NCBI GenBank assembly: GCA_030762175.1
Contig: CM060842.1
Span: 63,034,501-63,098,500 of the forward strand
DNA length: 64,000 bases
Source: Metallyticus violacea
Taxonomy: Eukaryota > Arthropoda > Insecta > Mantodea > Metallyticidae
Direction of reading: 5' to 3'
Shown: positions 11,467-23,414 of the stretch, piece after piece
Position numbering within the stretch: the stretch's first letter is position 1
Layout of the letters: every line of letters starts with the position of its first letter
Program-made: the position numbers and the translations under genes
The notes under the pieces: model-generated
Told to the model about the DNA's origin: nothing
The model's database searches: none
The model's input: the letters and a program-made list of their open reading frames with translations, nothing else

Positions 11467-13612
11467 TACCATGAAATGCCCTTTTAATCTTGTAAAAGAT
11501 GTAAATGTTCAGCTTTATTGAGATTATACATCTCTTGAACCTTGGCAAGCTCAGGTACATCAGTTTGATGAGGCATTTAATTTTCATAAAATTTAATAGA
11601 TTTGTATACTTTTTTGTCTCATGAGGGGAAAAAAAGTTTCGAACAATAAATGTTAGTTACGGAAAAATATTTATGTCTAGGAGAGAAAGTAAGATAAGCA
11701 AAAATAAATAACTAAATAATTTTTTAAAAACTTTATGTGTAGCAAGTTAATTAAAAACCTTTTTTAAATTACAGGTAACTAACTTAAAGAGTTTTGATGA
11801 TATAGGTTAGCAGCAAAATTTTAGAACGAAGCTGTTCATCTATTTATTTTTATTTGTTCAGCTCTTTGTGAACCATTTGATCAGTTTCTACTTATTTATA
11901 AACTATTCTACACAAGTTTCATGTAGACAGCTGAATCTAAAGAAGACGAGAGAAATAAAATTGTTAAATGTCGAAAAAGAAGTGTAAAGCGTTGGCCGTA
12001 GAAGGAAGGTTAGTATTGGACATTATTTTATAAAATAAATAACGTTCAGTTATTAAACTAATATGAAAATTCTACCGTAATTTAAATACAAAAGTGTGCA
12101 AGTGTATGAAATTGCTACTTTAAGTTCAAACGTTGAATCAAAGAGTTTAAAAATAGCCTAAAATGTGATAAACATGGACACTTCTAAATAAACAGAAGCT
12201 ATGTCGATTATACAGCGGTTTTCAGAAATGATGCACTGTGCTCATGAAATATCTGGCGGATTTCGCTATTTAATAAACGAAAAACTTTTAGAGATACCAA
12301 TTTACAGTTTTCAATTCGAATTTTTTTATGGCGTTAGTTTCTATAACAAGGATACTAGAACGTTTGTTTCTTTTCACAAGTGCAACCTTTACAATAAATG
12401 GTGCACCTTCCCACTGGGCCTATAGTTTTGGTGATAGCTAAATCTGCGTTGGGTGGACTGTCATTATTGACCCTCCTTGCTTCCCCATCATTACGCCATT
12501 TATGTTTTTCTTGTTTTGGGTTATTCTAAGAATAAATTTTACACAATTAATGGTCAAATTCCAAACATTTAAGCGGAGTGTTAGATATACCGTGCATAGT
12601 ATTACTATCAACATGCTATGTAATGTTTGAAGGGAACCTGACTACTGTCTAAAAATCCTAGGATTATCTTCAGCAGATCACCAATTAATAAAATTTGCGG
12701 ACTTAACAATTGCAATGCAAAAATAACAAACAAATTACTATGGTTGATAACTGTTGAATTTAAGTGGCATCTGTCATATATTTATTAACACCGCGTGTAT
12801 GGTGTCTATTAAAATTAAATAATAATATACGTTTTTAGAAAATATCCAGACATATCAACTAAAAATTTCAATACTTTTTATGAAAATGTTTTTATATAAC
12901 CTGAAAGAGAATGTCCTTAAAGCAATGCCCATAGAAGCATGTTTTTTATATAACTTTGGGATTTACCTAAATGTATTTAATTTCTGAACAAAACACTTCA
13001 CAATTTTATGCATATACATTACCTTAGCGTGACATTTTAGAACTCAATGTAACGCAATTTACTAGCTTGTACTCAAATTGAATAAATATTATGGATTAAA
13101 CTAATTTCTCTGCGGCTAAGAATTAATTTTTGTTTTTAATTAAAGCTTCGAAATGTTTTCCATTTAAAAGTAATAGTGATTAAGTTACACCATGTTATTT
13201 TCATTTGTCAACACTTCTGTTGTGTTCATTTTCTGTCATCCTCTCTTTTCATCAGAATGTCAATTCTTTAATTCTCGGAAAATCAATTATTTTTGTTGCT
13301 GTAAACTGTAATATTGTAAATGTAATACTTAAATGTATAAAATTAATCAACAAAGTATTTCGTAACATAGCGATAAAAGTAGATATTTTGAAGTATGTAA
13401 ACTATTTTAAAATGTATATGAGGGCAAAACACTTATTACCAATGATCGTAAAATGTTTTATTTTTTTTACAAAAGTATATTAAAATATAAGAATTGATAT
13501 ATGTGCACATTTTCTGAAAAAAATGCTTTAATTTTAATTGAAATTTGCATTACTTTCGAAAAAATAAGTAAATAATTAAGGCAATTCCTTCCATTTAAAA
13601 AGAGTTGATTTG
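11467..13612. other. No gene seen
   Basis: Strongly AT-rich. Open frames at 12201-12425 and 13205-13483 (92 residues, very rich in I, V, K, F) look like chance frames. A weak AG|GTAACT site with a preceding pyrimidine run is at 11774/11775. Confidence 0.55.
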
Positions 13613-13660
13613 GTTTTTTTACGGATGCTCTTTAACATCTAAGGTCATTAGTGTCCCATA
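13613..13660 (-). mobile_element. SINE-A, 3' part, split by a nested SINE-B
   Basis: ACGGATGCTCTTTAACATCT followed by AAGGTCATTAGTGTCCC is the SINE-A 3' end read on the minus strand. The same end is seen at 44291, 45431 and 63101. The element is interrupted at 13661-13669 and resumes at 13945. Confidence 0.85.
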
Positions 13661-13669
13661 CAATTCAGG

Positions 13670-13944
13670 ACCACCATGGATGGCCAGGTCGTTAAGGCGT
13701 GGACTCATGAGGACGACGTCTGAGGTTCGATTCCCACCAAGACTGTTCTCCCTGACCGATGTTTTTTCCAGGTTTTCCTTTGTCTTCATAAATGGCAAAT
13801 GCAGGGGAGGTACCCTAAACTTAGACCTGGTAGGTTAAAAAAAGTACGCCTGTTCACATTTATCATTTCTTTTCATGTATCTTCAGTGTCCACCACGTAT
13901 TCGTGCCTCAGTAATAAAAACGGGCGTTAAACACAATTAAAAAC
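13670..13944 (+). mobile_element. SINE-B copy, full length, nested in SINE-A
   Basis: Complete + strand copy of SINE-B. The tRNA-like head has a Pol III A box at 13681-13699 (TGGCCAGGTCGTTAAGGCG) and a consensus B box GGTTCGATTCC at 13724-13734. The body is followed by the tail GGGCGTTAAACACAATTAAA. Direct repeats CAATTCAGG (13661-13669) and CAATTTAGG (13945-13953) flank it. They lie within the continuous SINE-A sequence, so they are the target duplication. The 77-residue frame at 13605-13838 crosses this junction and is not a gene. Confidence 0.88.
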
Positions 13945-14160
13945 CAATTTAGGGCGTAAACGGGGGTTGCCCAGAGGTTTCTTATTTCCGGTTTGAGGTT
14001 CTTTTAGTGCCGCAAATCTACGACACGGCGCCCACTGCTTTACTTCCCTTCCGAAGGGAGTCATACTTAGAATTTTTACACTTGAAAAATCCATCAATCC
14101 TAGCCGGACTTAAACCCGCAATCTTGGGTCTACGAGTCAAGTATGGTTACCAACCGACTT
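13945..14160 (-). mobile_element. SINE-A, 5' part, continuing after the nested insertion
   Basis: Resumes with CAATTTAGGGCGTAAACG and runs through the SINE-A body to a minus-strand tRNA-like head (about 14090-14160), with CTTAAACCCGCAATCTTGGG matching the B-box side. Together with 13613-13660 it makes one SINE-A of about 265 bp. Confidence 0.85.
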
Positions 14161-15308
14161 AAAAATATGAAATAAAATAAGAAATAGAATACACTAGGAT
14201 AGAAAGGTTTAAGGGGTGATAAAATAAATTTACATAGAAGAAGAAAATTGTAAAGTTAATTCCTTAAATGTGTAAAATAAAATATTGAAATCAAGGGAAT
14301 TGTTTTGGATACATGGACCTCCCTTTAGGATGAAACAGTTGTGCAAACATTTGTCAACAACCTCGACATCTGCTGCGTTACGACTAAAGGGCGAGGTTCG
14401 TTCACTGAGCGAACAAATTAACAAAGTTTTTATGGCCTTGCTCATCAGTAGAGCAATATGTGACCATTCGGTGCTATCGTAAAATGCTAACTTTTTTGAT
14501 ACATCTCTGTCCCTGATAGCAGATGCGATTTATTTTCAGTTTTTAATGTTCCGACTTCAGACTCAGTTACACAATGTGCCATGAACTCTCAGCATCTGTA
14601 TTAGCCATTAGACACTATAATAGCTCTTGCAATAAACGGCGCGTTTTTAAAATACAAGGTAATAAAATGATGGAAGATAAAAATTTAAGCACAACCTTTG
14701 TCGTAAAACTTCTAGGACATTATATTTCAGAAAAGTTACGTTACAGTGTTCAGGCAAAGTTTACTTTATGTCTTCACATACTTAGCCTTGAAAAGATTCC
14801 CGCAAAATCCGCTACGTGGCATAGCAAGACTCAGCGGTGTCATTTGTTCTGACTGTAGAAATTAAATGGAGAGTGTAAAGTTACAGAAGACCGAGGCACA
14901 GAGTCAGTTCCATCAGGTCTACAGTGACCGGATCCGTGTATTTGAATGGCACAGACGTTTTCTTAACACGGACAACGCACACTACTCAACAAGTTGAATC
15001 CTATTAGGAACAGGCTACGAAAATACCATCTTCTCAATGTAGCACATTATTTGATGAACTTGGTATCAGTAAATTCGTTAACAGCAGGAAACAAAACTCA
15101 AGAACATCTCATCACATGAGCATGAATTGCTTCTGTGCTCTCAGAGAAGCTTAAGATGATGGTCTGTGTTTTCAGAATTGTTAATAGGAAAGTCTCATTT
15201 CACCAGATTTAAAGAAAGTGAAGTAGCAAATTCCAAATTAAAAAGTGCAGATTTCATCCTATTTTCCACAGTGAATGTGTCGGGACGAACAGTAAACCAA
15301 ATATTATT
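14161..15308. other. No gene seen
   Basis: Frames at 14285-14482 (+), 14230-14445 (-) and 14574-14852 (+) overlap one another and show no recognised motif. Confidence 0.5.
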
Positions 15309-16497
15309 CGATGGTCACCTTTTAAGTTGTTACAAAAACTAGGACAGAAGTAAATAAACTGTTTTATTTCTTTTCAAAATATTCCCTTTAAAGATGTATA
15401 CACTATTATATGCGTTCAAACCAATTCTCGAAACATTTGTTCCACTATAAAGTTGGTGTCTCAAAAACAAGATTTTTAAAGGCTTCAACATCTTCTTGAA
15501 GTGATGAAAATCGCTGTTCAAACATTTTTGTTTAACATTCGAGAACAAAAAAATCATTAGGCGATAAATCCGGTAAATAGCGGAAACGACACATTATTTC
15601 CATCTTTTTCTCCTCATGATGAAGAATGGTGCGACATTTTCTGTTGTTTTTCCTGGTTTCGTCAATGACTTCTGAGAAATAAATTGTTGTATACCATTCA
15701 GCATTAACTATTCTTCGATCCTCTAAAGGAATGGTTGTGATATGTTCAGTACAACCGAATAAACAAATGTTCATTTTCTTGAACAGTTTTTGTGAGATTC
15801 GGTTCATCTTTGAACACCCAAACAATGAACTGTTGCTTAGTTTCCGGTTCATCTGAATATATTCAATATATATTCAGTTTCGTCATCTGTTACGTTGTTA
15901 TGTACGGATTTTGCAGTTCTTCTGTGAACTTTTTGAGCATGTCATTACATAATTAATAGGAGCCTTTTTTTTTTCTTTGAGTTTTGATCAAAGTGTGCGG
16001 AATGCATCGGGAACAGATCTTTTTCACAGCTAAATGTTAATGTAAAATCGAATGTATTGCAGTGTTCGACATGCTTAAGGATGCCTGTAACTCTCTGTAA
16101 CTCATAACCGAACTTGTTCATCATGTTGCACACATTGTCGATGCTTTTGAAATAACTGATTTTGGTTTACCTTCTTGAAATTCGCCAATGATGAAATTCT
16201 GCAAACCAATTGTAAACAGTCTTTTCTGATGGTGCTTCATTACCAAAATTTGAACGAAGCGATTCTATGCATTACTGTTGAGTTAGGCCTTTACTAAAAT
16301 TGTAAAAAAATCATACATCGAAGACCTACACGTGAAATATCCATTTTTTCGAAAAAATTATTTAATTAAACGTTCATTTTAAACAAACTACTTGGTCAAT
16401 TTCTAAGTTACAACTGTTTTTTCTCAATAACAAATGTCAAGACATATCTTATGATGCACCTAGTAGTCGTTTGTAACAACTTAAAAGGTAACCCTCG
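15309..16497 (-). mobile_element. Mariner element, almost full length, decayed
   Basis: Terminal inverted repeats: the left end at 15313-15336 reads GGTCACCTTTTAAGTTGTTA. The right end, read inward from about 16495, gives GGTTACCTTTTAAGTTGTTA, so about 30 bp match almost perfectly. The 1.19-kb length is close to an intact mariner. The minus strand carries transposase pieces. From 15852 to 15532 these include FGCTEHITTIPLEDRR, VNAEWYTTIYF, ILHHEEK (the second catalytic region, normally HHDN, so the Asp is lost) and YLPDLSPNDFFVLEC (third catalytic Asp kept). In other frames near 15430-15380 there is CFENWFERI and EYFEK, the family C-terminus. Traces of the N-terminal DNA-binding part lie near 16150-16330. 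Stops and frameshifts are frequent, so it is inactive. This is the group often annotated as SETMAR-like in insects. Confidence 0.87.
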
Positions 16498-17031
16498 TAC
16501 GCCTAATTTATGGAACATTTGCGAGGTACAGTTGTTGAGCCGCTGACCTGATTTCTGCATATTTGAACATGTCATGCAAGAATAAACTCTACTCTGTCGG
16601 TTCACGTGTTGCTCGTTTAATGCGAAATGACAGCTGTTCATAATCTTCTCATATGTCACTGCGACATTTCTTCCCAATTCCAGGGGAAACACATTCAAGG
16701 GATGAACTGAAAAACATATTGAGGGAAGTTTCTCACACTTCTTTTAAAATTTTCAGAACCGTTGGGCAGTGAAGGGATTACTTTTACAGAACAGGGACCA
16801 TTAGTTGATACATACATTGAATATTTTTTACATTGTTCGTTCAGGGACTTTTATGATAGGTTGCATTTTTATTGTCCCATAACTTCCAAGTAGAGAATGA
16901 GATGAAACATATCATTCCAAATGTTCAAAGGGGTTTGTTTGTACAGTTATAGTCCAGAGCCTTTTTTTGATAATTATTATTTTTTTGACTTCAGTAAATA
17001 GCTTTAACATTGACCACCTGTGTAGCAAAAT
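16498..17031. other. No gene seen between two transposons
   Basis: The minus-strand frame 16408-16698 (96 residues) straddles the end of the mariner and has no motif that I recognise. Confidence 0.5.
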
Positions 17032-17882
17032 ATTACAAGCGGGTCAAAAGTTTCAAGACAAGTTTTATTCAGAACAAATCAGAATAAAGAAAAGGAAATG
17101 GAAATAAAATGTATAAACTCTTGACATTGTTTAATTGTCTTATTATATTTCAGTAATAATAGAGTAGTTAATTTCAAGTTTGAATATTCACAGTTGTTTA
17201 TCATTAAAATCTTCTTCATATTTCTTCTTCTTCTTCACTTTATTTGCAACTATTGGCATACTCTGAACAAGTTTTTCAATAAAAGATGATTGAACATCTT
17301 TCCAGGAGACTTGTGGTGTCACAAATGCCCAGAGTTTCTGTTCTTCTCTTATTAATTCAATACTTCATAATGTTCAACCCCCCTGCCCTTTGCTAGTCTC
17401 TGACATTTGCACCAGTTGCCACCCTCAGATCATTTTTGTGGTTCGGAGCAGTAGCTCTGCTCAGCCGAAGAGCACAACTGACAACATAACGTCTTTTCTA
17501 ACCGATGTTTACTTTTTCGACCATGGCCTTGTTTCCTAGAGTACGTACCTGTTCAGCGAAGCGCTTCCATGCCCTACCTATAACAGATTTCGTTACATTA
17601 AGTCACTGCACAAATAGTCCAACCTTCCTGCAGCAATGTGATCGCTTGAACAGTTTCTACCTCAGTGAGGTGCCTAATGCTCTAGAAGTCAATTTCAAAT
17701 AGCCCTAATCGTTGAACACCACTTCAGTTTTCAATTGTAATTTCTCATTCTAGTGTGGAATAAAAGGTAAACAAGAAGTACACTGCTGTTAAATAAAGAT
17801 TTACACTTTCTGTATAACACATTTATCACCCTAAACCAGCCACTGTAGCAATACATATGTTCAAACTTTTGTCCTTGTAATT
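17032..17882 (-). mobile_element. Tc1-like element with internal deletion
   Basis: Inverted ends: ATTACAAGCGGGTCAAAAGT at 17032-17051, and ATTACAAGGACAAAAGTTTG read inward from 17882. The minus strand from about 17700 down to 17400 encodes a helix-turn-helix region in two frames: a CRKVGLFVQ segment, VIGRAWKRFAEQ, then RRYVVSCALRLSRATAP, all in the order seen in Tc1-type DNA-binding domains. The sequence then passes to LVQSMPIVANKVKKKKK near 17270-17220, which resembles the extreme C-terminus of the same family. The catalytic DDE core between them is missing, which explains the 850-bp length. The open frame at 17505-17702 on the + strand is antisense to the transposase. Confidence 0.82.
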
Positions 17883-20359
17883 GTTTTGAACAATGTACTA
17901 TATACACGACGACACTGTCCCCATTTTCCTATTGCGGCGACTGCAATTTCCCCATATGCCTTATCTCTCTAAACAAAGCAATCATTCAAGTTTAACAATT
18001 AAGTGAACATTTTTAGAGCTGCTTGGAAAATTTTGACCTGCAATGTATGGCTACACCTTTGACTGACTTGAATTATATAAGGAATTTGTTATGGAGTTTG
18101 TTAATTAGTTTAAAGTTCTACAAATACAAGCATGGAAACCGTTGGGATATTGTTGGACAATGATTAATGCATTTTACATGGGTTATCTCAGAATCCATTG
18201 ATCAAAATGTCACCAGAAATCTCATCAAGGAGTCGGGGATAAGGTGATCGACTTCCTTAATGACTCGTGAAGAGTGCAGTGATTCATAGCAGGCAGAGAA
18301 AAAATTTGCATTATGTGAGCTCTAGCAAGATGCATACTTGTCTGCGGTTTGTGTTAAAGCCTTTGACCTTTCATTTTTATTGGGAATCTCTGCGTTCTAA
18401 GAGGCACATAAAATCCTTTAATGTCACAAGATCAGGATAGGAATCGGTAGTAAAAACTGAATAGTGAGAACCCTTGTAAAGCTAATTCAGACGGGAGAAG
18501 TGGATGAAACATCTTAACTGGAAACCAGTAGTTAATCAAGCGAAGAATAACAAAATAGAATACAATGTCTATTAACATTATCCGTGTGTACTGTTTTTCA
18601 TTATACTTTGTTAATGTCATATTTCTGAAATTTTTCCACCTTGTGTTTCCTTTGATAATTGTATTCTTATTGACCTACCAATTTTATTTTATTTTTAACC
18701 TTTTATTTGTTGTAGCTTTGGTCTTCTCGCAATATCTGTAGACTGAATACTGTAGGTGAAAATTTGTTGCGATGAATGAAATGAATTAATGAGATTGCAA
18801 ATGGGCTCATAGTCTTTGGCGCCTGAAAGTTATCTCAGGGTAAGGATAAACTCCAAAAATACTGTATCCAGACAGTTTGATCTAAAGGGTATTGGATCCG
18901 AGAACCTCTGGATTAATATTTGTAAATGCTACCACTCGATCATGGAGGCAATCAATCACCATTTTGTTTTGTAATTTAACACTGGTTCACTTTTACAGTA
19001 ATCCCATCATTACTAGAGATGGGACGGATTCTAAACTTTCTTCAATGTAAATCTGCAATTTATTTTTTTTTTCTCCAATCTCCTAAATCCCGAATATTTT
19101 AAACCCCTTTTTTCTATGTATTTTTTCGAACACAGATTGCAATTTTCATACTTTTTACCATCCGAAATTCGGATATTAGAAATGGCTCGAAATTTCATCC
19201 AGTGGATTGACGTTAGTTAAAGATTATAAGAGTAGCAATGGTTGTGAGAAATATAAAAGATAAATTACTCTTAAACATACCTAAATTCGGAGGTTAGTGA
19301 TAGAAAGAATATAAAAATGAACAGAAAAAGTTGGAAGAATGATATAAAAATATAGTCAGAATAATACTGAGTGAAACAATAGCTTGTGAAAGTGGGATTC
19401 TATAAAGATTTGAGTAGGACTATAAACATATTTGTAGACAGAATAGTTCAATAGATAGACAAACTGAAATGTACGATGTACGACGCAGAGATTGTATACC
19501 TTCGCATGCGTTGCTGGAAATCCTCAGAACTATCGAGAGTTAGTTTCGATAAAGTACTTTCCGAGAGGGCGTGGAAATGCGGGAGATCCCGCTGTATGAC
19601 GTACTCGAAGTGTAGCTTTCAGGACCGTCACGATGATGTTCTTATGAAGCTGTTAGTATTTATTTACCAATTTACAAGGTAAAAGTAGAACTTTCTTAAA
19701 GGAAGTTTGCCTGTAAGTTTTATTCACAGACAGTTGCAATTATTGCAGAAAGCATATCATCCCTCTCGTTTAATGAAGGTGAACCTTATCACAATGTTGA
19801 ATACTCTTAATAAAAATTTAATTCTCCCTCGGAGTATAAAGATTTCGCAAAAACTTTGCTGTTTGTTCTCTGTATTAAAATAAACGCCTAGAAATAAATA
19901 AATAAACGCTCGTTCTTGTAGTGGCCAAAGCCGACAACTTTCCCCCAAACATATCGCACGTTCCAGCAGCTCTGAAGTTAAAGATTACGCATGTAGGCTT
20001 CACTAAAAATAGTTTTGTCGCATTTATTTCAACTTTAATACTTAACAATTGAATAATCGATCGAATTTGAAAATTTGCCATCATTATGTATATTCTTCAC
20101 GAAAACACATTATTATGACTCATTAGCCTAATTTGGATTCCAAGGCTTACATTAACCCTTAGAGTATGTCAAAATACTTTGGTGTTTGTTCATCCTTCAT
20201 GTTTTTCCTTTTCTGCAATTCATCCCACCGAATATATGAGCTGGTTTGTTAATATGTTTGTCATTTAGAATTCCTTTTTAGCTTATCTTGTTATTTTACA
20301 CTCAGGTTTCTGCAGACTGTATGGTTTCTTGTGCTCTGAAGCAGTAACTAAGGCTTTGC
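17883..20359. other. No gene seen
   Basis: AT-rich. A GC-richer patch at 19470-19640 has a 68-residue + strand frame (19476-19682), which I do not recognise. No repeat ends were found. Confidence 0.5.
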
Positions 20360-20428
20360 TCTTCTTCTTCTTCTTCTTCTTCTTCTTATTATTATTATTA
20401 TTATTATTACTATTACTATTATTATTAT
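20360..20428. repeat. Compound (CTT)n-(ATT)n microsatellite
   Basis: About nine CTT units pass directly into about fourteen imperfect ATT units. Confidence 0.95.
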
Positions 20429-20928
20429 AACTTATGTATTATCTTTCCCTAATTGATATAATATATAAAAGTCATGATTAATGCCATCCATTTAATTCTT
20501 GTTCATCCGCTGTAAAGCTGGAATTCTTATAAGAAGGAAACTTCCTGCTTTGCCCCCGTAGAGCGAAAGCACTTCGAACAGTAGCAGTCTTGCGAAGGTC
20601 TGGTCTTTTGCCGAGGAAAGGGCACAGCCTTTGGTATTCTCCTTTTAAAAGAGGTGTTTTCGTAGGAGAAAACTACCATTCCCATTAACTTATGTAAGCG
20701 GGCGAGTTTAAAATTAGCCATAGGGTAATTTAACAGCTGAAGTGACAGTTCAGGCTCAAAGTCACGTATCGTATTAAATATTTTTAAATCCCCAGTAAAG
20801 AACGAATCGGACAAGTCCAATCAACCCGAATTTAGCCAGTGACAGAGCTTAGTTTAAAATCGTGACGCGATGCTCCCTCGTATTTCGCTCGGCTTGTGCG
20901 TCCCAATGATGTATGTTTGAATTTTGCA

Positions 20929-20988
20929 TATAAAGGCAGGTTTGAGCGCCAAGCTTCATTCGCATCCAATTCTTCGATTCTCAAGTCG
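20929..20988 (+). promoter_or_regulatory. Candidate TATA/Inr core promoter
   Basis: TATAAAG at 20929-20935 is followed by TTCATT at 20955-20960. If the A at 20958 is +1, TATA begins at -29, the usual spacing. AGTCG at 20984-20988 fits the DPE consensus RGWYV, but at +27 to +31, one base early. The surrounding 20540-21420 block is GC-richer than its neighbours. No coding exon is visible downstream, so it could be a non-coding or 5' UTR promoter, a solo LTR or chance. Confidence 0.35.
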
Positions 20989-21514
20989 CTCGTTGCATTC
21001 TCCTCGCTTCGATTCTAGTCAGATCTCCATATTTCGTCAGTTCTTCAGTTCTGTTCCGTTTATTCAGACTACTGGAACATGAATGTTATATTTTCGTAGC
21101 AAATAGTTATCAAGCATAACTCATCAAAACAAACGGTCCGTGAAGTAAACATCCCGAAATAATCATACTGTGCGCGCTTACTGTACCAACGGCAGGCAGA
21201 ACACTTAGGTTCACCAGAATAAATTATCGTTGAAAGTTACATCGAGATGCCTGTTTATTCGTAACGCCAGTACCTCTCCCTGAGCCCATTTATTTAATAT
21301 CAATAAAATTAGCGGAAACTCCCTGGGCTTTTGTTGCTTCTGCTTGGGACGGAAGTAACAAATCAACACCAACAGCGGAGGCAATGTTCCCACATTTTGA
21401 ACCTCCAACGTGGGCCCATTTTAAAGCAAAGCAAAGTTGCAGTCCTAGCTCATAGTTGTTTAGCCTAGCACAAGATTGTCAATGCTATGTCAAAAAGACT
21501 CTTGCCGTGCATTA

Positions 21515-21528
21515 GTGCCCTCTAGTGG
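21515..21528 (-). promoter_or_regulatory. CTCF-like motif
   Basis: Read on the minus strand, CCACTAGAGGGCAC fits the 14-position CTCF core consensus CCASYAGRKGGCRS at every position. Binding in this organism is not shown by sequence alone. Confidence 0.35.
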
Positions 21529-21699
21529 CATTATATATCTATGCTGTGAAACAAAAAAGTGGTATTAAAAGTAATGACGATTTTTCTTTTCTTTCTTGAT
21601 AAAATCTAAAGTTTAAAATGGTTCTTTCAGACAATACTTATATCGAATATCTCAAACATCACATACTAACATACATAACACATACATATTACACTTCAC

Positions 21700-22930
21700 T
21701 TACTTGCTCAGATGTTTCGTGAGCATTTGTTCCCTTTCTCAACTCTGGAACGATTGGCGAATGTTCCGAAAGCTTTCTCGTATCTGCGTGTTGTCGATGT
21801 GGAGACATCTGCCGGGTTGACGTGGCTGAACTGTAGGAGAGATGTCGAAGTTGATAACAAGATTGTTATTCTTCTGGATATGGATTTCGCTAATACCGCG
21901 TGCACTTCAAGTGTTTGGCACCATTTTATGTCTTGGTTTGTGCAAAAGGAATGGGAAGGTGCCTCTGATTTTTCAATTTGCTTCAGTCTGAGGTGTTCGT
22001 TAAATCTGGTTTCTTGTTTTACTTATGTTTGGTATATCTGATGACTAGCAAATCTCGGTTTTTGTGTGATGGGATTATTAAGTTCTGTATTTGTTGTGCG
22101 ACATCACGTTTATTGCATCATTTTCTTGAATTTCCTGTCTCCTTAAGGGGGCGGTAGCTCAACTTTTTAGCCGGAAGTCTTCAACGCTCCTGTTGTTTTA
22201 TCTATGAAGTCTTTCTTGAATGAAACCATGGTGAGTGCAGAGTTGATATGTGGGTATTTTTTCTGACATTTTCCTTGTAGAATGGAATGCTAATTAGGCT
22301 GTATAGAATGGTGCATGTTGGAGTGGTCTGGGGTTACAACAATTTTGTTTGATGAAATTGTCTGTATAGGTAGGTTTTATGTATGCACACAATATTGTAC
22401 CTTTTTTCATAATATTGAGATTCAGGAAAGACGACAATTTTTTTTTTCCGCTTCTAAAGTGAACTGCATGACTGTTTCTTGAATATTCAATAGTTTGAGT
22501 GCGCCGATGACGAGTTTTTCAGGAACGGAGAAAGCAGGTTCCCCATAGTGTGTTGGATATAGTTACTAGTGAAACTGAAGAAGTTTTGCTGTTTGATATA
22601 GTGTACTATTTTGGCCTGTTGCAATCTTGCGGAAGTAAGTACTTTTTAAGTATGTAATGTCATTTCGCTGTTGGGACACTGGGAAACAAAGTCGTGACTT
22701 CGAATGAAACTACTTGGTCCTGTGATAAGATTGCTATTCCTTGTAGCTTATGTCCAGTTTTTGAAGCAGTTTGATTTTCTACCAGTAATTTTGAATCTTT
22801 ATAGGTTGGTACATCAATATTGTTTACTATGGGTCGCATACTGTTGCCTGTTGTGTAGATTCAGGCTAAGATTCGCGGCCAGGTTGATTTTGGATCTCTT
22901 TCTGTGTAGTTGCAAAAATGGTTTTGTTAA
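21700..22930 (-). mobile_element. Penelope-like retroelement remnant
   Basis: The minus strand encodes, in order, PRILA*IYTTGNSMRPIVN then NNIDVPTYKDSKLL (about 22880-22780). This matches the Penelope reverse transcriptase segment usually read as PKIHK-G-PLRPIVS-I-SPTY-LAK-L. Further on, in another frame, YIQHTMGNLLSPFLKNS (about 22560-22510) corresponds to the conserved MGSPLSP box. The catalytic YVDD region was not recovered. The last open piece (21905-21708) has no feature that I can assign with confidence and may be the degraded tail. Stops and frameshifts make it inactive. The + strand frames at 21712-22041 and 22704-22964 are antisense to it. Confidence 0.72.
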
Positions 22931-22964
22931 AACCATTCATACAATGGATAAAGGGTATTTTTAA

Positions 22965-23414
22965 GGGTTTGTGTCTGCGTTTTGTAACAAACTATTAATT
23001 TTAGTTAACACCACATATTTAATTAAAACAACACACCTAAATTCATGAGAAATGCTCGACCATATTGTTTAGAAAAGAACCGAACGAGACTCTGCACTTT
23101 GGCAAAAACTACCTGCACTTCACTTCCCATGTTCCTTTTTTCAATAATACAAAAGAGTACTTCAACATTATCACTTTCAGAATTCACAGCAGAAAACTGT
23201 AGTAAGGAAATGCTTGGAAAGAAAGGAAAGTGCGGCAGGAATAGCTGTCCAGGTAGTCCTATCGTAGACTTAAGTCGACCCTCTTCCTCTTTTTCTTCTT
23301 GATAATCGAGAATGTTTAACCCTTATATAAGAGTGGCGCGATTATAATGATCTGAGATATTTGCATTTTACAAAGTTGATAGTTGTGTACTTTGGACTGT
23401 AAATGGTGTAAACA
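22965..23414. other. Region upstream of the Penelope remnant; no gene assigned
   Basis: The + strand frame 23045-23302 (85 residues, Ser-rich end) is not recognised. On the minus strand there is TTATATAAGGG near 23319-23329, with a TCA about 28 bases on. It lies upstream of the Penelope remnant in its own direction and might be the element's promoter, but the initiator match is poor. Confidence 0.3.
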
